DNA of 64,000 nt from Aldrovandia affinis. Taxonomy: Eukaryota > Chordata > Actinopteri > Notacanthiformes > Halosauridae. The stretch spans positions 558,001 to 622,000 of the forward strand of contig JAINUG010000031.1 in assembly GCA_029706075.1 (NCBI GenBank), written 5' to 3'. Below are positions 12,420 through 23,930 of this stretch, in pieces (within the stretch, counting starts at the first letter, position 1; each line of letters begins with the position of its first letter). Under the pieces are notes generated by a model. It was not told where the DNA came from, searched no databases, and was given only the letters and a program-made list of their open reading frames with translations. A program made the translations under genes and the position numbers.

Positions 12420-12595
12420 ATGCAAACTGCACTTTGGCCTCCCTGCTGAGGATGGTCCCCATTGAATTGGTGGCTATGCACTGGTAAATCCCCCCATGCC
12501 GGGCAGCCTCGGGGCTATTGATCAACAAGTTTCCTTCCATCAGGTTATAGTTCAAATCCATGCCTATGTCAATGTCTCTTCCATTAAATGTCCAC
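12420..12595 (-). CDS. cntn3-like: Contactin exon 3 (second half of Ig1)
   Basis: This 176-nt exon encodes about residues 61-120. The acceptor is TTCTTCTACAG (AG at 12596-12597) and the donor GTGAGT follows 12420. It enters in phase 2 (AG/G = Arg61) and leaves in phase 1 (T/AT = Tyr120). It contains [14 protein letters not shown], then EGNLLINSP, then [11 protein letters not shown] with disulphide Cys100, and SREAKVQFA, all hallmarks of contactin Ig1. The usual Asp of the D-x-G-x-Y-x-C tyrosine corner is His94 here (HGGIYQC). That is an unusual substitution for an I-set Ig domain, although the frame and splice sites are intact. Confidence 0.94.
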
Positions 12596-13149
12596 CTGTA
12601 GAAGAAAATATAAGGAACTGTTACTATTCAAACAATAGCAAATTGGCACTTATGTGTGCAAATTAATTTCCTTCATTCCTGTCTTTATAAGGAAAATAAG
12701 AAACAAACTGGCTGCTGGCAAGAAAGCATAGACAATGGGAATCCTTAGCCTCTCAAGGCTCAGGCTTAAAAGAGGAGTCCGTGACGCTGCCTGTTTGCAA
12801 AGTACAGTGAGGGAAACACTGGTGGAGAGAAAACTGAGAGGCATTATTATTGTTGGATTTATCGTTGTGACCTGGACTGCCTGAATACCAGCTTATGTAC
12901 CAAACAGTTTTTTGTGAGAACCTGGATTGGTATTGGACCTTGGAAAACGGACAAAGATTACGAGATCGGATTATGGATTTGGATTGTTTGCCCTTTCCCC
13001 CCCCTCCCCAGTTATTGTGAGTTTCCCTAAATAAATCCCTGTTTGTTTAATTTGACTTCATGTGTGTGTTTTGTTATTTAACTTGGCCATGTGGAAACCC
13101 CACACCCCTTGTTCCTGCTATAATATATAAATATATATATATATGGCTG

Positions 13150-13740
13150 CCTTTTCGCGTCTGCATATGATTTTTTTCATGCCTCGGCCTCTCTTTTTTT
13201 TCATTTTCTTTTTCGTTATAACTTCTCAAATGATGGAACAGATTAGATGTATTCTCGTCTGCTGCCAGGACTGCCGGGACTGCTTTGTTACAGTACTTGC
13301 AGAACACGTTTCCTTTCTGGTCTTTGTCAGCTCGTTTGTAGCTAAAGTAACCCCACGCAACTGACGCAATGCAGCCTTAGGGACTAAACTTGGTTAGTCT
13401 TAAATCTCGTTGTCACATTTAGTGTGGGCCTACCCTGGTTAGTGGGTTTACTGACTGAACAAATTAACTCAATACTTCGCTAGCTCTAAGCTTGGCATTT
13501 TGATGATTCTTCCCTCTGGCTTCACTACAGTGAAGTTGTGCTTCATATCAAGGCTGGCTGTGATTGGCTGTGGTGTGTGTTGCGGATGGAAAAAGGCCAA
13601 AACAAATGCAGGAATTAGTCTCCTGCAGCCAACAATGTTATAGCCTAATCGCAATCATCTACATTTGTAAATTTGTCGCAGTTGATCATTTAAATTACGA
13701 TAACGGTGTAAAATTTGGTTATCGCCCAGCTCTAATGCAC
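13150..13740 (-). mobile_element. Decayed hAT transposon 5' part with BED zinc finger
   Basis: On the minus strand about 13362-13170 reads WGYFSYKRADKDQKG, then VFCKYCNKAVPA, then NTSNLFHHLRSYN. This is the layout of the BED zinc finger of hAT transposases (aromatic residues, Cys-x2-Cys, NTSNL, His). The last zinc ligand, normally His, is Asn. Upstream, at 13660-13735, the minus strand reads a GAGCTGGGCGATAACC-like block that often begins fish hAT elements. The catalytic part is absent and no target duplication is visible, so this is a 5' relic. Confidence 0.65.
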
Positions 13741-14154
13741 GCAGTTCTCGTGCTGTTTTTGTTGACACTGTCAAGCGAAGAAAATGTTGGCTGTATGGAC
13801 GCATTACAAGGTGTCCGAGAACGACAACCAATTTTCTATTTGTAACAAATACTCGTGTGTGTGTGTACAGTGAGATTTCAAGAGGAGGCAACTCAAGCAA
13901 GGATACATACATACATCAAATCTGATCAGCCATTTACAAGACATGTAGCACAGTACAACGAGTATGTGAAAGAATGTTAAAAGCTGTTCCATACATTTGT
14001 ATGATTTAATTTGTGTTCATTGAAAAGTATAATGAAGGGCAGAATTATTACTTTTTTGCCAGGGCACAAAAGGGACAATAAATAACAAATTATCGGTATC
14101 TAACAGGTAGAAATGTTCCTTTCTGATCACACATTAACACTTTAACCACATTAT

Positions 14155-14322
14155 GTGAAGTAGCAGTGTGGTGAAGTGGTTAAGGTGTCCCCATGTGAGC
14201 ACTGTCATTGCACAGTGCCATTGAACGAGGTACTGAACCATAATAGCCACTTGTACAAATGTAAAATATGCTAATTGTAAGCTATGTGACCTGTCCTGGA
14301 TAAGAATGTCAGCTAGGCAATT
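14155..14322 (+). mobile_element. tRNA-derived SINE with internal deletion
   Basis: The A-box-like head GTGGTGAAGTGGTTAAGG is followed by the typical body (TGAACGAGGTACTGAACC, then GTAAGCTATGTGACC) and a tail GTCCTGGATAAGAATGTC. The B box expected between the head and body is missing, probably deleted. Same family as the SINE at 59885-60125. Confidence 0.65.
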
Positions 14323-14394
14323 AAATGATTGGGAATAATGATTTGAGGGAAAAGAATGGACATTCTTCCTTTCGAAATGGTAGCAAAAAGTCAC

Positions 14395-14521
14395 CTGTAG
14401 TTTGGTGCTGGGTTCCCCTTTGCTTTACAGTTGATGAAAACTTTGTTGTCATCAGAGTTCAAAGGAAAGACATTGTCACTTGGTTCCTGAGTGAAGACCG
14501 GCCCGTGCAGAAAATTCTTCT
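14395..14521 (-). CDS. cntn3-like: Contactin exon 2 (mature N-terminus, first half of Ig1)
   Basis: This 127-nt exon encodes about residues 19-61. The acceptor is CTCCCATCAG (AG at 14522-14523) and the donor GTGACT follows 14395. The first codon is split with the signal exon (G/AG = Glu19). It reads EKNFLHGPVFTQEPSDNVFP, then INCKAKGNPAPNYR with disulphide Cys50. GP-(V/I)-F-x-QEPS at the mature N-terminus is characteristic of CNTN3, 4 and 6. LHGP resembles CNTN4, and PVF resembles CNTN3. Confidence 0.93.
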
Positions 14522-15349
14522 CTGATGGGAGAGGACACAATTTGTTAAGACTACAAATACGACCAAATACTAGGATCATCGTGGAAATGACACAGCAATA
14601 CCAAGAGTAAAAGCGTACGGGTGTGATGTGTGTTCCGTCAAACTGGTGATTGCATGCATATGATAATAAATAATTAAATGACTACATTGCTCAGTGATGC
14701 TAAGGATCACTTCCTTTGTGTGCCAGAACATCCATTGCTCAATGCACAGGAACTAAGCCAGGATAAATTAAATAGTGTTTTTCTTCCTTGAGTGATATTC
14801 AATAAACACGCCCTCCTGTTTTGGCATGCTCGGGACATGGATGGTGGCTCACTCAGTTCTTTTTGTGTGGGCTGTTTCCAAAATATCAACTCAGTTAATA
14901 ATTCATAATTAATGTATGTGAAATGCATCATTTCTAAAATGGATAAACACGCCCCTTCAAACAAATCGGCTTCGCTTTTGTTAACAGAGCGATTTATAAT
15001 TCCCTTCATTTCCCTTAGCCCTTCAGAAAATAATCACTTCAAAAAATAAATAAATAAAGTAAAATAAACTTTTTAGATAGGGTTATTTTTTACAGGTCTC
15101 TAACCTAGAAAGGTACAAAGTTAAATGCTTGCCCGGGCATAATTACCCGAAGAAGAGGAGAGTGAACCCGGAGTGAGAGCTCCAGGGGGAGAGTCATCAT
15201 ATCTCTTAAATAAATTAATTATCCCTTTAAAGTAGGGCTACTGAACCCAGGGAATGTAGTAGGTCACAAGACAATAGGGAAAAAATAGAGTTCTTAAACA
15301 CCCATAAATCATCATAAATATACACTGTATATTCCTGTATTTTAAAGTA

Positions 15350-15790
15350 CAGTCAACTCCAAATTTATTCACACCCTTGATGAGAAAAAAAAGGCTGTAT
15401 AAAATAATACAGGTAATGAGCTACGGTGGTGATTGGTGAACATATTAGAGGGAGAAGAGTGAACATTGGGGGGGGGGGGGTTTGACCACTCCTCCATTTA
15501 AGATCCTTTATATCTTTCGGTCTTCGCTTGTGGATTGCCCTCTTCAATTCAAACCACAAAATTTTGATCTGGAGAATGAGATGGCCATTACAAAACAGTA
15601 ATTTTGTGGTCAGTTTACCATTTTAGGTTGACTTTGAGGTATGTCCATTGATAATTGTATTGCTGAAAGATCCATTCTCCATCGGCTAAGTTTCAGCTTC
15701 CTGGTAGAGGGAACCAGGTTTTAGGCTAAACGGTCTTGCTGGAGTTCAGGAACTCATCTTTGTTATGGACTGTAAGGCATCCATGCATAT
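15350..15790 (-). mobile_element. Degenerate Tc1/mariner relic
   Basis: The terminal sequence CAGTCAACTCCAAATTTA follows a TA dinucleotide at 15348-15349. Going leftward on the minus strand, remnants of the catalytic region are readable: IFQQYN (normally QQDN, so the second catalytic Asp is lost), a DHKITVL block, WPSHSPDQN, and the C-terminal ELKRAIHKRRPKDIKDL. Frameshifts and stops interrupt it. The rest of the element and the other end are not visible. Confidence 0.75.
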
Positions 15791-16559
15791 CTGGTGGGAA
15801 TTACCTATTATATTTGTCTTACTGTTTTGCTAAGTGTTGACATGGTTTATGTTGACGTGTTGCATATGTACGCACAATATGCAAATGAAAAAAGTCACTG
15901 TCAAACAATAAACAATCGGCTACTCTTGAATCTGCCAAATATGCATGTCAATTGCATTACCTATGTATACAACAAACCTCCGGGAAAGCCACCACACACA
16001 GGTTAAACAGGTATTATTAATTTTCCAAGTTTTGAGTTTGACTGTTTGACTGTTACGCAGACTGGTTACGTGGGCCCGCAGGCTGTGTGTTGAGTAGTCT
16101 GGGTGTAGAGTGTCTCAGAGGACACTTTGTTTTTAGCATAACAAGCAGCACACACACTAAAGATATGTTTTTTTTCAACTATTATTTGTAAGCAAGGGCT
16201 CATATTGACTCTGGTTCGATCCAAAATGGCTGTAGGATACAGCAATCCTTGGTATACAATAACAGGATCAGCAATATTGAATACGATACACCATGTCCCC
16301 TAATACAACCTGCTCTCTCAGGTCCATTCAAACAGGTTTTAATCTTAATGCGAGGGGAAATAATCGAGAATAATCATTGTCGAGTACCCATATCATGATT
16401 CAGATTTGTTATGAAACCTCATGAATGAAAAGACCACACACTAGGATGGACTACAGATTAGAAAAAAACCATTCCCCTTTCTTCATGGATAAATCTAAAT
16501 TGCAGATAGGAAATGAATGCCAAAGGCACTATATACATGCAGAAAAACAAGCAGAGGAT

Positions 16560-17580
16560 ATAAGGAGTGGAGTTTGTCTCCGGACCGGATGTTATTTTTC
16601 CATCTCTCTCCCAGACATGGAAGAGAGAAACAGCGGGAGAGCAGGAATAAACTTAACAAACACAACATATAAATTAAACAAACACAAAAGTCTTCACCAT
16701 ACGTGCCGCAAAGATTTTGGGTGAAAACAACAAACTAAAATAAACGAAATGAACAAGCTAAATAAGTCCGCCTCCTCCGAGGTGGAAATCTCGGAGGAAC
16801 AAACAACGAATCCAGATGGTCAGCGACTTCCCAGACCGCTTCCACACATTCACATTTAAGAGGACACTGTACCTTCTTCGTCCGGATTTCCTCTTTAACT
16901 TAGACAAGCACACACATATTCCGTGACTTTTCAAGTGCTTCCCAACTCATGCACGCAGAGAACTCTCGAGTCTCTAGTCACAAGTCTTGAGTTCTCCACA
17001 ATTACACAGAGAGAGAGGGTCCCCACTTTTTCAGTGTGAGCCCTCTCTCTCTTCACAATCACCCAGAGAGAGATACACCCCACTATTTCAGTGTGCCCTC
17101 TCTCTCTCCTTCTTTCCACACACACAGGAAGTACTCAGTCACTTAACAAACACACACAGAACTCCAACGTGGAAACCCCCTTCCGGGAATGAATTCACTA
17201 GTACAACACAACTCACATGAATAACACCACACAATGATTACGACACGCACACATGAACGACAAGACCAACACTCAACTAGCACTACGCGATATGTGTGCG
17301 TGCGTGCGTATACAGATACACACACACACACACACCCACACGCACACACACATGAATGACAAGACCAACATTGATTCCCCCACTCGCCCCACCTACTCTT
17401 AAATTTCTGCCCGGCTCAGGTGGGACTCGTGAGGCAATCACACTTCTGTCGTTCACACACCTAACCACACTTAACACAACACAATTGACAGACCACAAAC
17501 AACACCCACTCACAACACAAACCATTAAGTGAATAGTCACTTGATATTAACACTAATTAACACTAATTGATTAATTATGA
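16560..17580. repeat. CA-rich tract with short tandem duplications
   Basis: Low-complexity ACACA-rich sequence. Two local duplications stand out: a block with CAGAGAGAGA and CAGTGTG repeated near 17005 and 17065, and GACAAGACCAACA repeated at about 17260 and 17358. There is no coding potential on either strand; the long open frames are artefacts of the repeat. Confidence 0.6.
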
Positions 17581-18448
17581 CCTTTGGAGCTAGCCTTCCA
17601 GGTACCTGCCAGCAATCTTACAAACCGCAAGATTGCCGAACCTGGCCGTGGAAAGTCCAACTGCTCCAAAGGTCCTCCACAGCAATACTGTGGCATCAAT
17701 ATAAACAAAAGTGATATTACTGCAGTCACAGCTTTAATGTGTCAACACCGTCTCTTCATTATGGCAAGAATTGCTAAGAATTATTGAATAAATATGCCCA
17801 TTTTAGTTAGAGTTTACAGACAGCTAGAAACTGAGAAAAAACGAAATGGCTCAAGTGTAGAACACATGGTTGAGATGGAAAAACATGGCATTTTGTCACC
17901 ACCGTCAGGTTTTTTGTGCAAGCTGACGGAGTTGACAATTGATCCCATAATTCCTGTGTGTACGCACATACATGCACACACACACACATACACATGCACG
18001 CATGCACGCATGGACACAAACACACACAGACACACCTTAAAGGTATAGTTTGTACATTTCAAACTTTTTGATGTTGTGTTTCTACAATAGATTATTGTTC
18101 TCCTGCTGATCTATTTATCCCAAATATGATGTAGTCCCAGTTAGAGTTAGTTTCAAATGCCCCCACCCCATACACACACCTTAAAGGGATAGTTTACCCA
18201 TTTTTGATGTTGTGTCTCTTAAAGGGTCAGTAGAGTTATCACTACCCTATACTCAGTTTATCAAATCAGTCTGCATGCCAGTGTTTTCTGGTTATTGATA
18301 AAACGACAGTAGCCTTTTGGTAGCATTAGGCATAGCCTATTAGCAATGCTTAGTGCAAGTCAATGGGATCCAAAAACATTACAAAATCATATGCACATCC
18401 TTCCAAATGGTTTCTTAAGTAATATAATAATCTGCGTCTTCGGAAAGC

Positions 18449-19386
18449 ATGGCTAGCAAGAAGCTATCAGTTGAGGAGTAAGAAAGAAAGGCAAAGGTGG
18501 AAGAATAGGGTTCTGGGTGACAAAATACATATAAATAAGACACATAGGAGAATTGAATGAAAAGGAGAAAAGGCATCAGAGAAAGGCTTGGAGACAGAGA
18601 CAGAAAATACAGAGAGAGCAGGATAGTTCACCAAGCTGACACACCCCCAAATAGTCCATTAGACCAGAGCATAGAGGAGCCAGGCAGCAGCAGACAATCT
18701 CTTGTAAGTGAAAGGCAAAGGAGAAAAAATAGGAAAAGGCATTCAAGGGAAGTGAAAGCTTTGAAAGAGAAACCTAAAAAGGTAAAACAAGCGTGGGACA
18801 AACTGAGAAAGCAAGTATGGCGAAAAGAGCATGCTCAAAACAAAACCCAAATAGACTCTCCACAGACAGAGACCAACAGAATGATACAAGTTAGCACAGC
18901 GGCAACAGTGGAGCAGCAGAGGAACAACACAGATAACAGCTCTGATGTTCACTGTACTGCTTCAGAGGCCAGGAGGATAAGTCCTCTGGCCATATTGATG
19001 GAAGAGATGGAGCAGATGCCCCTGAGAGGTCCTGAGGGCACCACCACTGAGATAACCATTGATACTATAGAAGTATGGAAAAATGGAGACTGGCTAGCGG
19101 TGGTGTACGATGAACACTGGTGGCTGGTGAAGGCCATTGCTGTAACACTGAGCATCAAGATGTGAAAGTGGAGTGCCTGCACCCCCATGGTCCTACAGCC
19201 CATTTTCATCCAAAACCTGGCAGGAAGGATGTTTGCTTCTGACCAATTGCAGATATTCTTGTAAAGCTCCATGGAAATGCATCCCCTCTACAATCAAGCC
19301 GCACAAGGGAACTCTTCAACATGACCCCTGATGTTATGGACTTCATAGAGGGCAAGCATGCCCATCGCCTGTTGCCCATTGTCTAA
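18449..19386 (+). pseudogene. Decayed gene inside repeat A copy 1, family not identified
   Basis: A plausible original start, MASKKLSVEE at 18449, is followed by in-frame stops. The longest surviving frame (18557-19165, 202 codons) is rich in Lys/Arg (KALKEKPKKVKQAWDKLR) and Gln/Asn. It then has IDTIEVWKNGDWLAVVYDEH and WWLVKA. A frameshift near 19145 moves the reading to EHQDVKVECLHPHGP, an in-frame TGA follows DVCF, and the frame then runs to LLPIV and a stop at 19384. The GDWLAVVYD...WWLV plus HPHGP layout recalls Trp-rich modules in dispersed fish gene families linked to transposons, but I cannot name it. A basic N-terminus suggests a nuclear or nucleic-acid role (inference only). Several lesions make a functional product unlikely. 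Confidence 0.6.
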
Positions 19387-19887
19387 ATTATGCAGGTCAG
19401 AGAGAGCACTAGACTTTTTATTGATCAAATTCACTTTTGATTCGATTAAACAGGGTATGATTTCATGTTTGTCATCTTTTTTAATCGAGAATCACATTAA
19501 AGCACATTAGACACACTAAGTAATAACATAGTAACAGTATCTACCAATGACAGTTTTTTATGTTTTTCAGTGAGCCCATGGAGGTGACCGAGGGTGCCAC
19601 GGTTGCTGAGGGAGGCCATTTGGCTCAGGAAGCTCACTAATTCTCACTAAACAGAATGATGTTCCATGTTAGATTTGCTGCACTGTTTATTAAGCCATCA
19701 TCTTTTGTTCATTAATAATTATTTGTTAAATTTCATTTAGTCGTAAATAGAAGAGTTCCACGGCCAGGTGAAACTAAATTTAAGTAATAAAAATGTAGGC
19801 TATTTTGTGATTTTTATTGTTATGAAACGTCAAATGAAAGATTTATGTGAAAGATGAAAGATGAATGAAATGAAAGATGTTTTTTAA

Positions 19888-21235
19888 CCCCCTGAGGTCG
19901 GCTGGATCGGCGCCGATCCAAGCAGCAATACAAGTATATTACTATTTCTAACTTCGCGATATTTTATCATACACACGCGGCAAAAACATTGACAGAAACC
20001 TTAGAATCGCGACTTTCCGATTTGAGCACTGGCAAATCAAATGGGATTTTTAAAATTAGCTTAATTAGACCAAAAGTAAACCTTGCTTTTACTCTGTTTT
20101 TTACCTTTTAGTAACGTCCCCTTCTATTGACATGTTAACGAGGTGCTAATTTCGGGAGGTGCGTCGGGCCATGTGTGAAAACGCCGGGATAAACAACACA
20201 AACTGAAGAGGACAGTCTATGCTGATATTTATTTTATTTCGCTTGTTTTCAAATACTCGTGAAAATATATATAAATTCCGCCTTGTGACTACATATTCCG
20301 CATGTCGCAATGTAACAAATTGCAATAGGCACAGAAAATACTTTTCAAACAGCCTAAAATGTTATAAAATATATCGTATGTCTGTGTTTACGCTTGCAAT
20401 CTGCCAGCAACAGTATATTCACGAGTATATTTTCAAATACTCGTGAAAATATATGAATTCAGCGTCTTGTGACTACATATTCGCATGTCGCAATGTAACA
20501 AATTGCAATAGGCACACAAAATACTTTTCAAACAGCGTAAAATGTTATAAAATATATCGTATGTCTGTGTTTACGCTTGCAATCTGCCAGCAACAGTCTA
20601 TGCTATTGATTTTATTTCGCTTGTTTTTTTATTTTTTTACATCTTGTCTGTGTTTACGCTTGCAATCTGCCAGCAACAGTCTATGCTGATATTAATTTTA
20701 TTTCGCTTGTTTTCAAATACTCGTGAAAATATAGCCTATGAATATCGCGTGTTGTGACGCCAAACATTCCGCGTGTTGCAACGTAACAAAGAGCCAAAAT
20801 GAATATTCAGGTATTTAGCATTTAGCCCTCCCACAGCCTGAAATAAATGTGACCAGTTCTGATAAAAACAGGTTTTTAGCTATTTAGATCTCAGATGTGC
20901 TAAACTATTTTCACACCCTTACATAACCAAGACCTTGGTGAACAAACGCACATTGGCAAAACAATTCGTCACTATAGTTTAGTGTGTGCTTTCACATCTT
21001 TTGTGACAGCAGAAAAATTTACTATTTTTAACTTGTGTGTTTGTAGATCTATTTACAAGCTGCATATGATACTGACCAAACTATTGATGGCATACAAATG
21101 TAGCTGTGATTGTCCTTCAAATAAAAATATCAAACACTTTGGAGTAAGTGTGTGTTAAATTGATGAAATTGAGATAAATATCAGACCATGCCAAAATCTA
21201 AAAACATTTAAAAGCTTAGCACGGACCTCAGGGGG
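19888..21235. mobile_element. piggyBac-like non-autonomous element at a TTAA site
   Basis: The 1348-bp element has perfect 12-bp inverted termini, CCCCCTGAGGTC at the left and GACCTCAGGGGG at the right. It is flanked by TTAA on both sides (19884-19887 and 21236-21239). TTAA duplication and C-rich termini are typical of piggyBac. No transposase frame remains. Repeat A copy 2 lacks it, which shows it inserted after the copies separated or was lost from one. An 18-bp perfect palindrome lies just inside the left end (19903-19920). Confidence 0.9.
20219..20760. repeat. Internal tandem repeats of the piggyBac-like element
   Basis: Blocks recur in order: TTTTATTTCGCTTGTTTT, AAATACTCGTGAAAATAT, ATTGCAATAGGCACA and GTTTACGCTTGCAATCTGCC. 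The last block occurs near 20388, 20572 and 20652. Units are about 190 bp, partly truncated in the middle copy. Confidence 0.88.
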
Positions 21236-23141
21236 TTAAATGGTGTAATACAATTCTACATTTATTGTGAAAAGAACTGGGCTGTTTTCATCATTTTTGT
21301 CACCACCGTCACATGGACTTTTTTGTTCATTTTCAAAGAAAATGTGATAATGTTTGGTCACTTAGTACTGTTGATCAATTAAATTACTGAATGATATACG
21401 TCTAATGACGTTTTCTTTCTCTAAGAATATTACTTTTATATCCTTAATTTTAAAAACAAAGTTAGATAATGAAGTAATTTTGCAATTGGGGTTTTCAGAA
21501 TAGTGTGAAATCTGAACAAAAATGTATTAAGTGCATTTAAATTACATATCTGAGTAACTGAACACCATTGTTGGATACTTGAGGGCTTAAAAGCTTTGTT
21601 GAACTGAACAAATTAATATAAAATCCTTTTTATTGTGTCTGACGGAGTTGACATAAATTAAGTTATGAGAATAATGTTTAATTTCTTTATAGGCTACAGT
21701 CAATAAAATACCAATACTTGTGGCTAACTATAGTCTATGAGGGTGCCATTTGTGATTCTTTGAATTGCTTTTAATGTTACCTTTACTTAGTCAGGTAGGT
21801 AAACTGAGAACATATCTCATTTGCAGTTATCAATGCAAGGGATTATGTAGCCAATCAGATGTAGGGGATGATTGAGTGATGTAGAGATGTATAGAGAGCC
21901 TATTATTGTGGGAATTTGGCCCGGACAATACACAGTTGCCTTATCAATTAAATGTATGTTCTTGCTCATCTATCTGTGTAATACACATTTAGGGCTTTAT
22001 CTTGAGGATGCAAATGAAATTGGTAAATACACTGGGCATGTGACTATTGCCAATTAAAAGAAGCATGTCCCAGTGAATTTTTGTATTTTAATAGTGCTAG
22101 CAAAGAATATGGGCTGATAAGAGTGGCAGAGAAAAAAACTGTCGTTGGAATGGCTAAGGTGTAATTGTGTCCTGGCCAATCGGAAAACTATTCACATTCA
22201 CATTCACATAAGGATTTAAAGGGACATCCTTATTTCTCTTTTTTGGTACTGTGCCCATGCCTGGTGCAGTGCACATGCAGTTCTGCATCACATGGGGGCT
22301 ATATTGCAGTGCACCAATTGACCTGTCCAAAAATATGAGCATTCCAAATGTTCAAGCATTGTGCTCTGCTGACAGTGAGGAATTGAAAGCTTTCTGTCAT
22401 CTGTCATATTCTACAACATATTCAATAAATCTTTTTTATCATAATCACCCCCTATCAAGTGCTCTGGTATTTCAGCATTGTATTACACACACAAGACAGC
22501 ACTCAATTTGTGGCTAGATAAGAATATTCTAGTCTGTATAACATATAACATATGTTTTCAAAATAAAAAAGACAGATTACTCACTAAAATAAAGATGTCT
22601 CTGTACATCTGCAAAACACAATTCCTAAAATGTGTCTGCGTACCAAATTACTGATATCAAAACGATGGCCCTGTGTTTCTTCATACTTTACTCTCTTGAA
22701 TGAAGCCAGGCAGAAGTGTCTTTCTTGCTGGCTACATTAAGCTATTGGTTTAAGAATATGAATTTATTTCAGGGTTTTATGGCCTACCTTGTAGTCACAC
22801 TATTTTTTGTGGACCATGAAAAAATATGATGCAGGGTTTACAGAGAAATTCTACATCTGTAAAAGTGATATTATTAGTCTTTTGGATAGTATGAGATAGC
22901 AAGCAAGCTACCTCCCACAGTAAAGCAATATGGCGTCTATCCAATATTGGCTGAAATGGCATCATATGTGCACATCTTTATATTTCTAAAATAAGGAGGT
23001 CATCTGCTGCGTGGCCTGCAATTGGAAACTATGAACAGATTGTGTTATTGGTATTAGTAGATCTGAACAGATGATGTTATTGGTAGAATGTAAATATTGA
23101 CCAATGGGAAGACTGAATAAATTGGGCCATGAAGCATTTTT

Positions 23142-23515
23142 TTTGAAAATTTGTTTCTGATTTTATCCCATTTTCTCCCAATTTGGTAGCCAATTAGACC
23201 CGCTATTTTTTACGTCAATCCCCCTAGTAATGTGAGTTCGCTGCCGTAGTCCTGCGACGGTAGTGACGAGGCGAAGTGACGCCTCTTCCGAGGCGTCACT
23301 CACCGCTGCCGTCGACCGAACCCCGGTACTTACAGGGCCACTATACGCAGCGAACGTCACGTCGGCTTCCCTCCCCCCTTCCTGGGGCGGACAGCCAATC
23401 GCCGCCCCCTGGTGGCACTCCCGGCCAAAGCCGACACTTGGCGAGACGGGGAATTGAATCCCGGTCTCCGTGGCCAGCGTCGGACGTTGTAACCACTGGA
23501 CCACGCGGGAGGCCC
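23142..23515 (-). mobile_element. Full-length tRNA-derived SINE with 18-bp target duplication
   Basis: On the minus strand it starts with a tRNA-Glu-like head (GTGGTCCAGTGGTTA as A-box region, GGGATTCAATTCC as B box). It continues through a GC-rich body of about 240 bp and ends with CCAAATTGGGAGAAAATG and an A-rich tail. Both sides carry the identical 18 bp GGGCCATGAAGCATTTTT (23124-23141 and 23516-23533). The perfect duplication points to a fairly recent insertion. Related copies are at 1255-1556 and 61162-61475. Confidence 0.92.
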
Positions 23516-23741
23516 GGGCCATGAAGCATTTTTGATGATGTAATCAGCTGGAAAATTAAGAAGGATAAGAAGCAGAAGAAGATGAGGAAGAATCGGAAGA
23601 AACACAAAATAACCCAAGTTTAGAGCTTCATTGTGTGGCTGTGTGAAGTTCTGAATTAACGCACATAATCTGAACTATGTGCATTTTGATGAGGTCACCG
23701 GGTGCAGAAGTTAATGTTTGTATGCACTGAGATTATTACTA

Positions 23742-23930
23742 CACTACCGGTCAAAGTTTTAGAACACCCCCATTTTCCAGTTTTTACTGAAATTTAAGCA
23801 GTTCAAGTCCAGTGAAAAACCTGAAATGGTACAAAGGTAAGCGGTAAACTGCCAGAGGTTAAAAAAAACCTGTTTAGGTTACCAAAAACTGAAAAATACT
23901 GTAAAAATAAAGACTTATTAATATGTATAA
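23742..23930. mobile_element. Tc1-like end fragment
   Basis: After a TA (23740-23741) the terminal sequence CACTACCGGTCAAAGTTTTA reads like the inverted terminus of a common fish Tc1-like family. The following 150 bp contain no transposase frame, and the other end is not seen. Confidence 0.55.

Larger units (their letters stand above)
17751..21689 (+). mobile_element. Repeat A, copy 1 (with nested insertion)
   Basis: A 2.58-kb sequence (excluding the nested 1.35-kb element) is repeated in the same orientation at 27221-29767 with very high identity by eye. Shared order: ATGGCAAGAATTG start block, a CA microsatellite, CCTTAAAGGGATAGTTT blocks, a decayed gene, a 3' UTR-like segment, and an end block ACGGAGTTGACAT followed by TAATTTCT. 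I see no inverted termini and no target duplication, so the class is unknown: it could be a non-autonomous transposon, a dispersed retrocopy or a segmental duplication. Confidence 0.85.
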
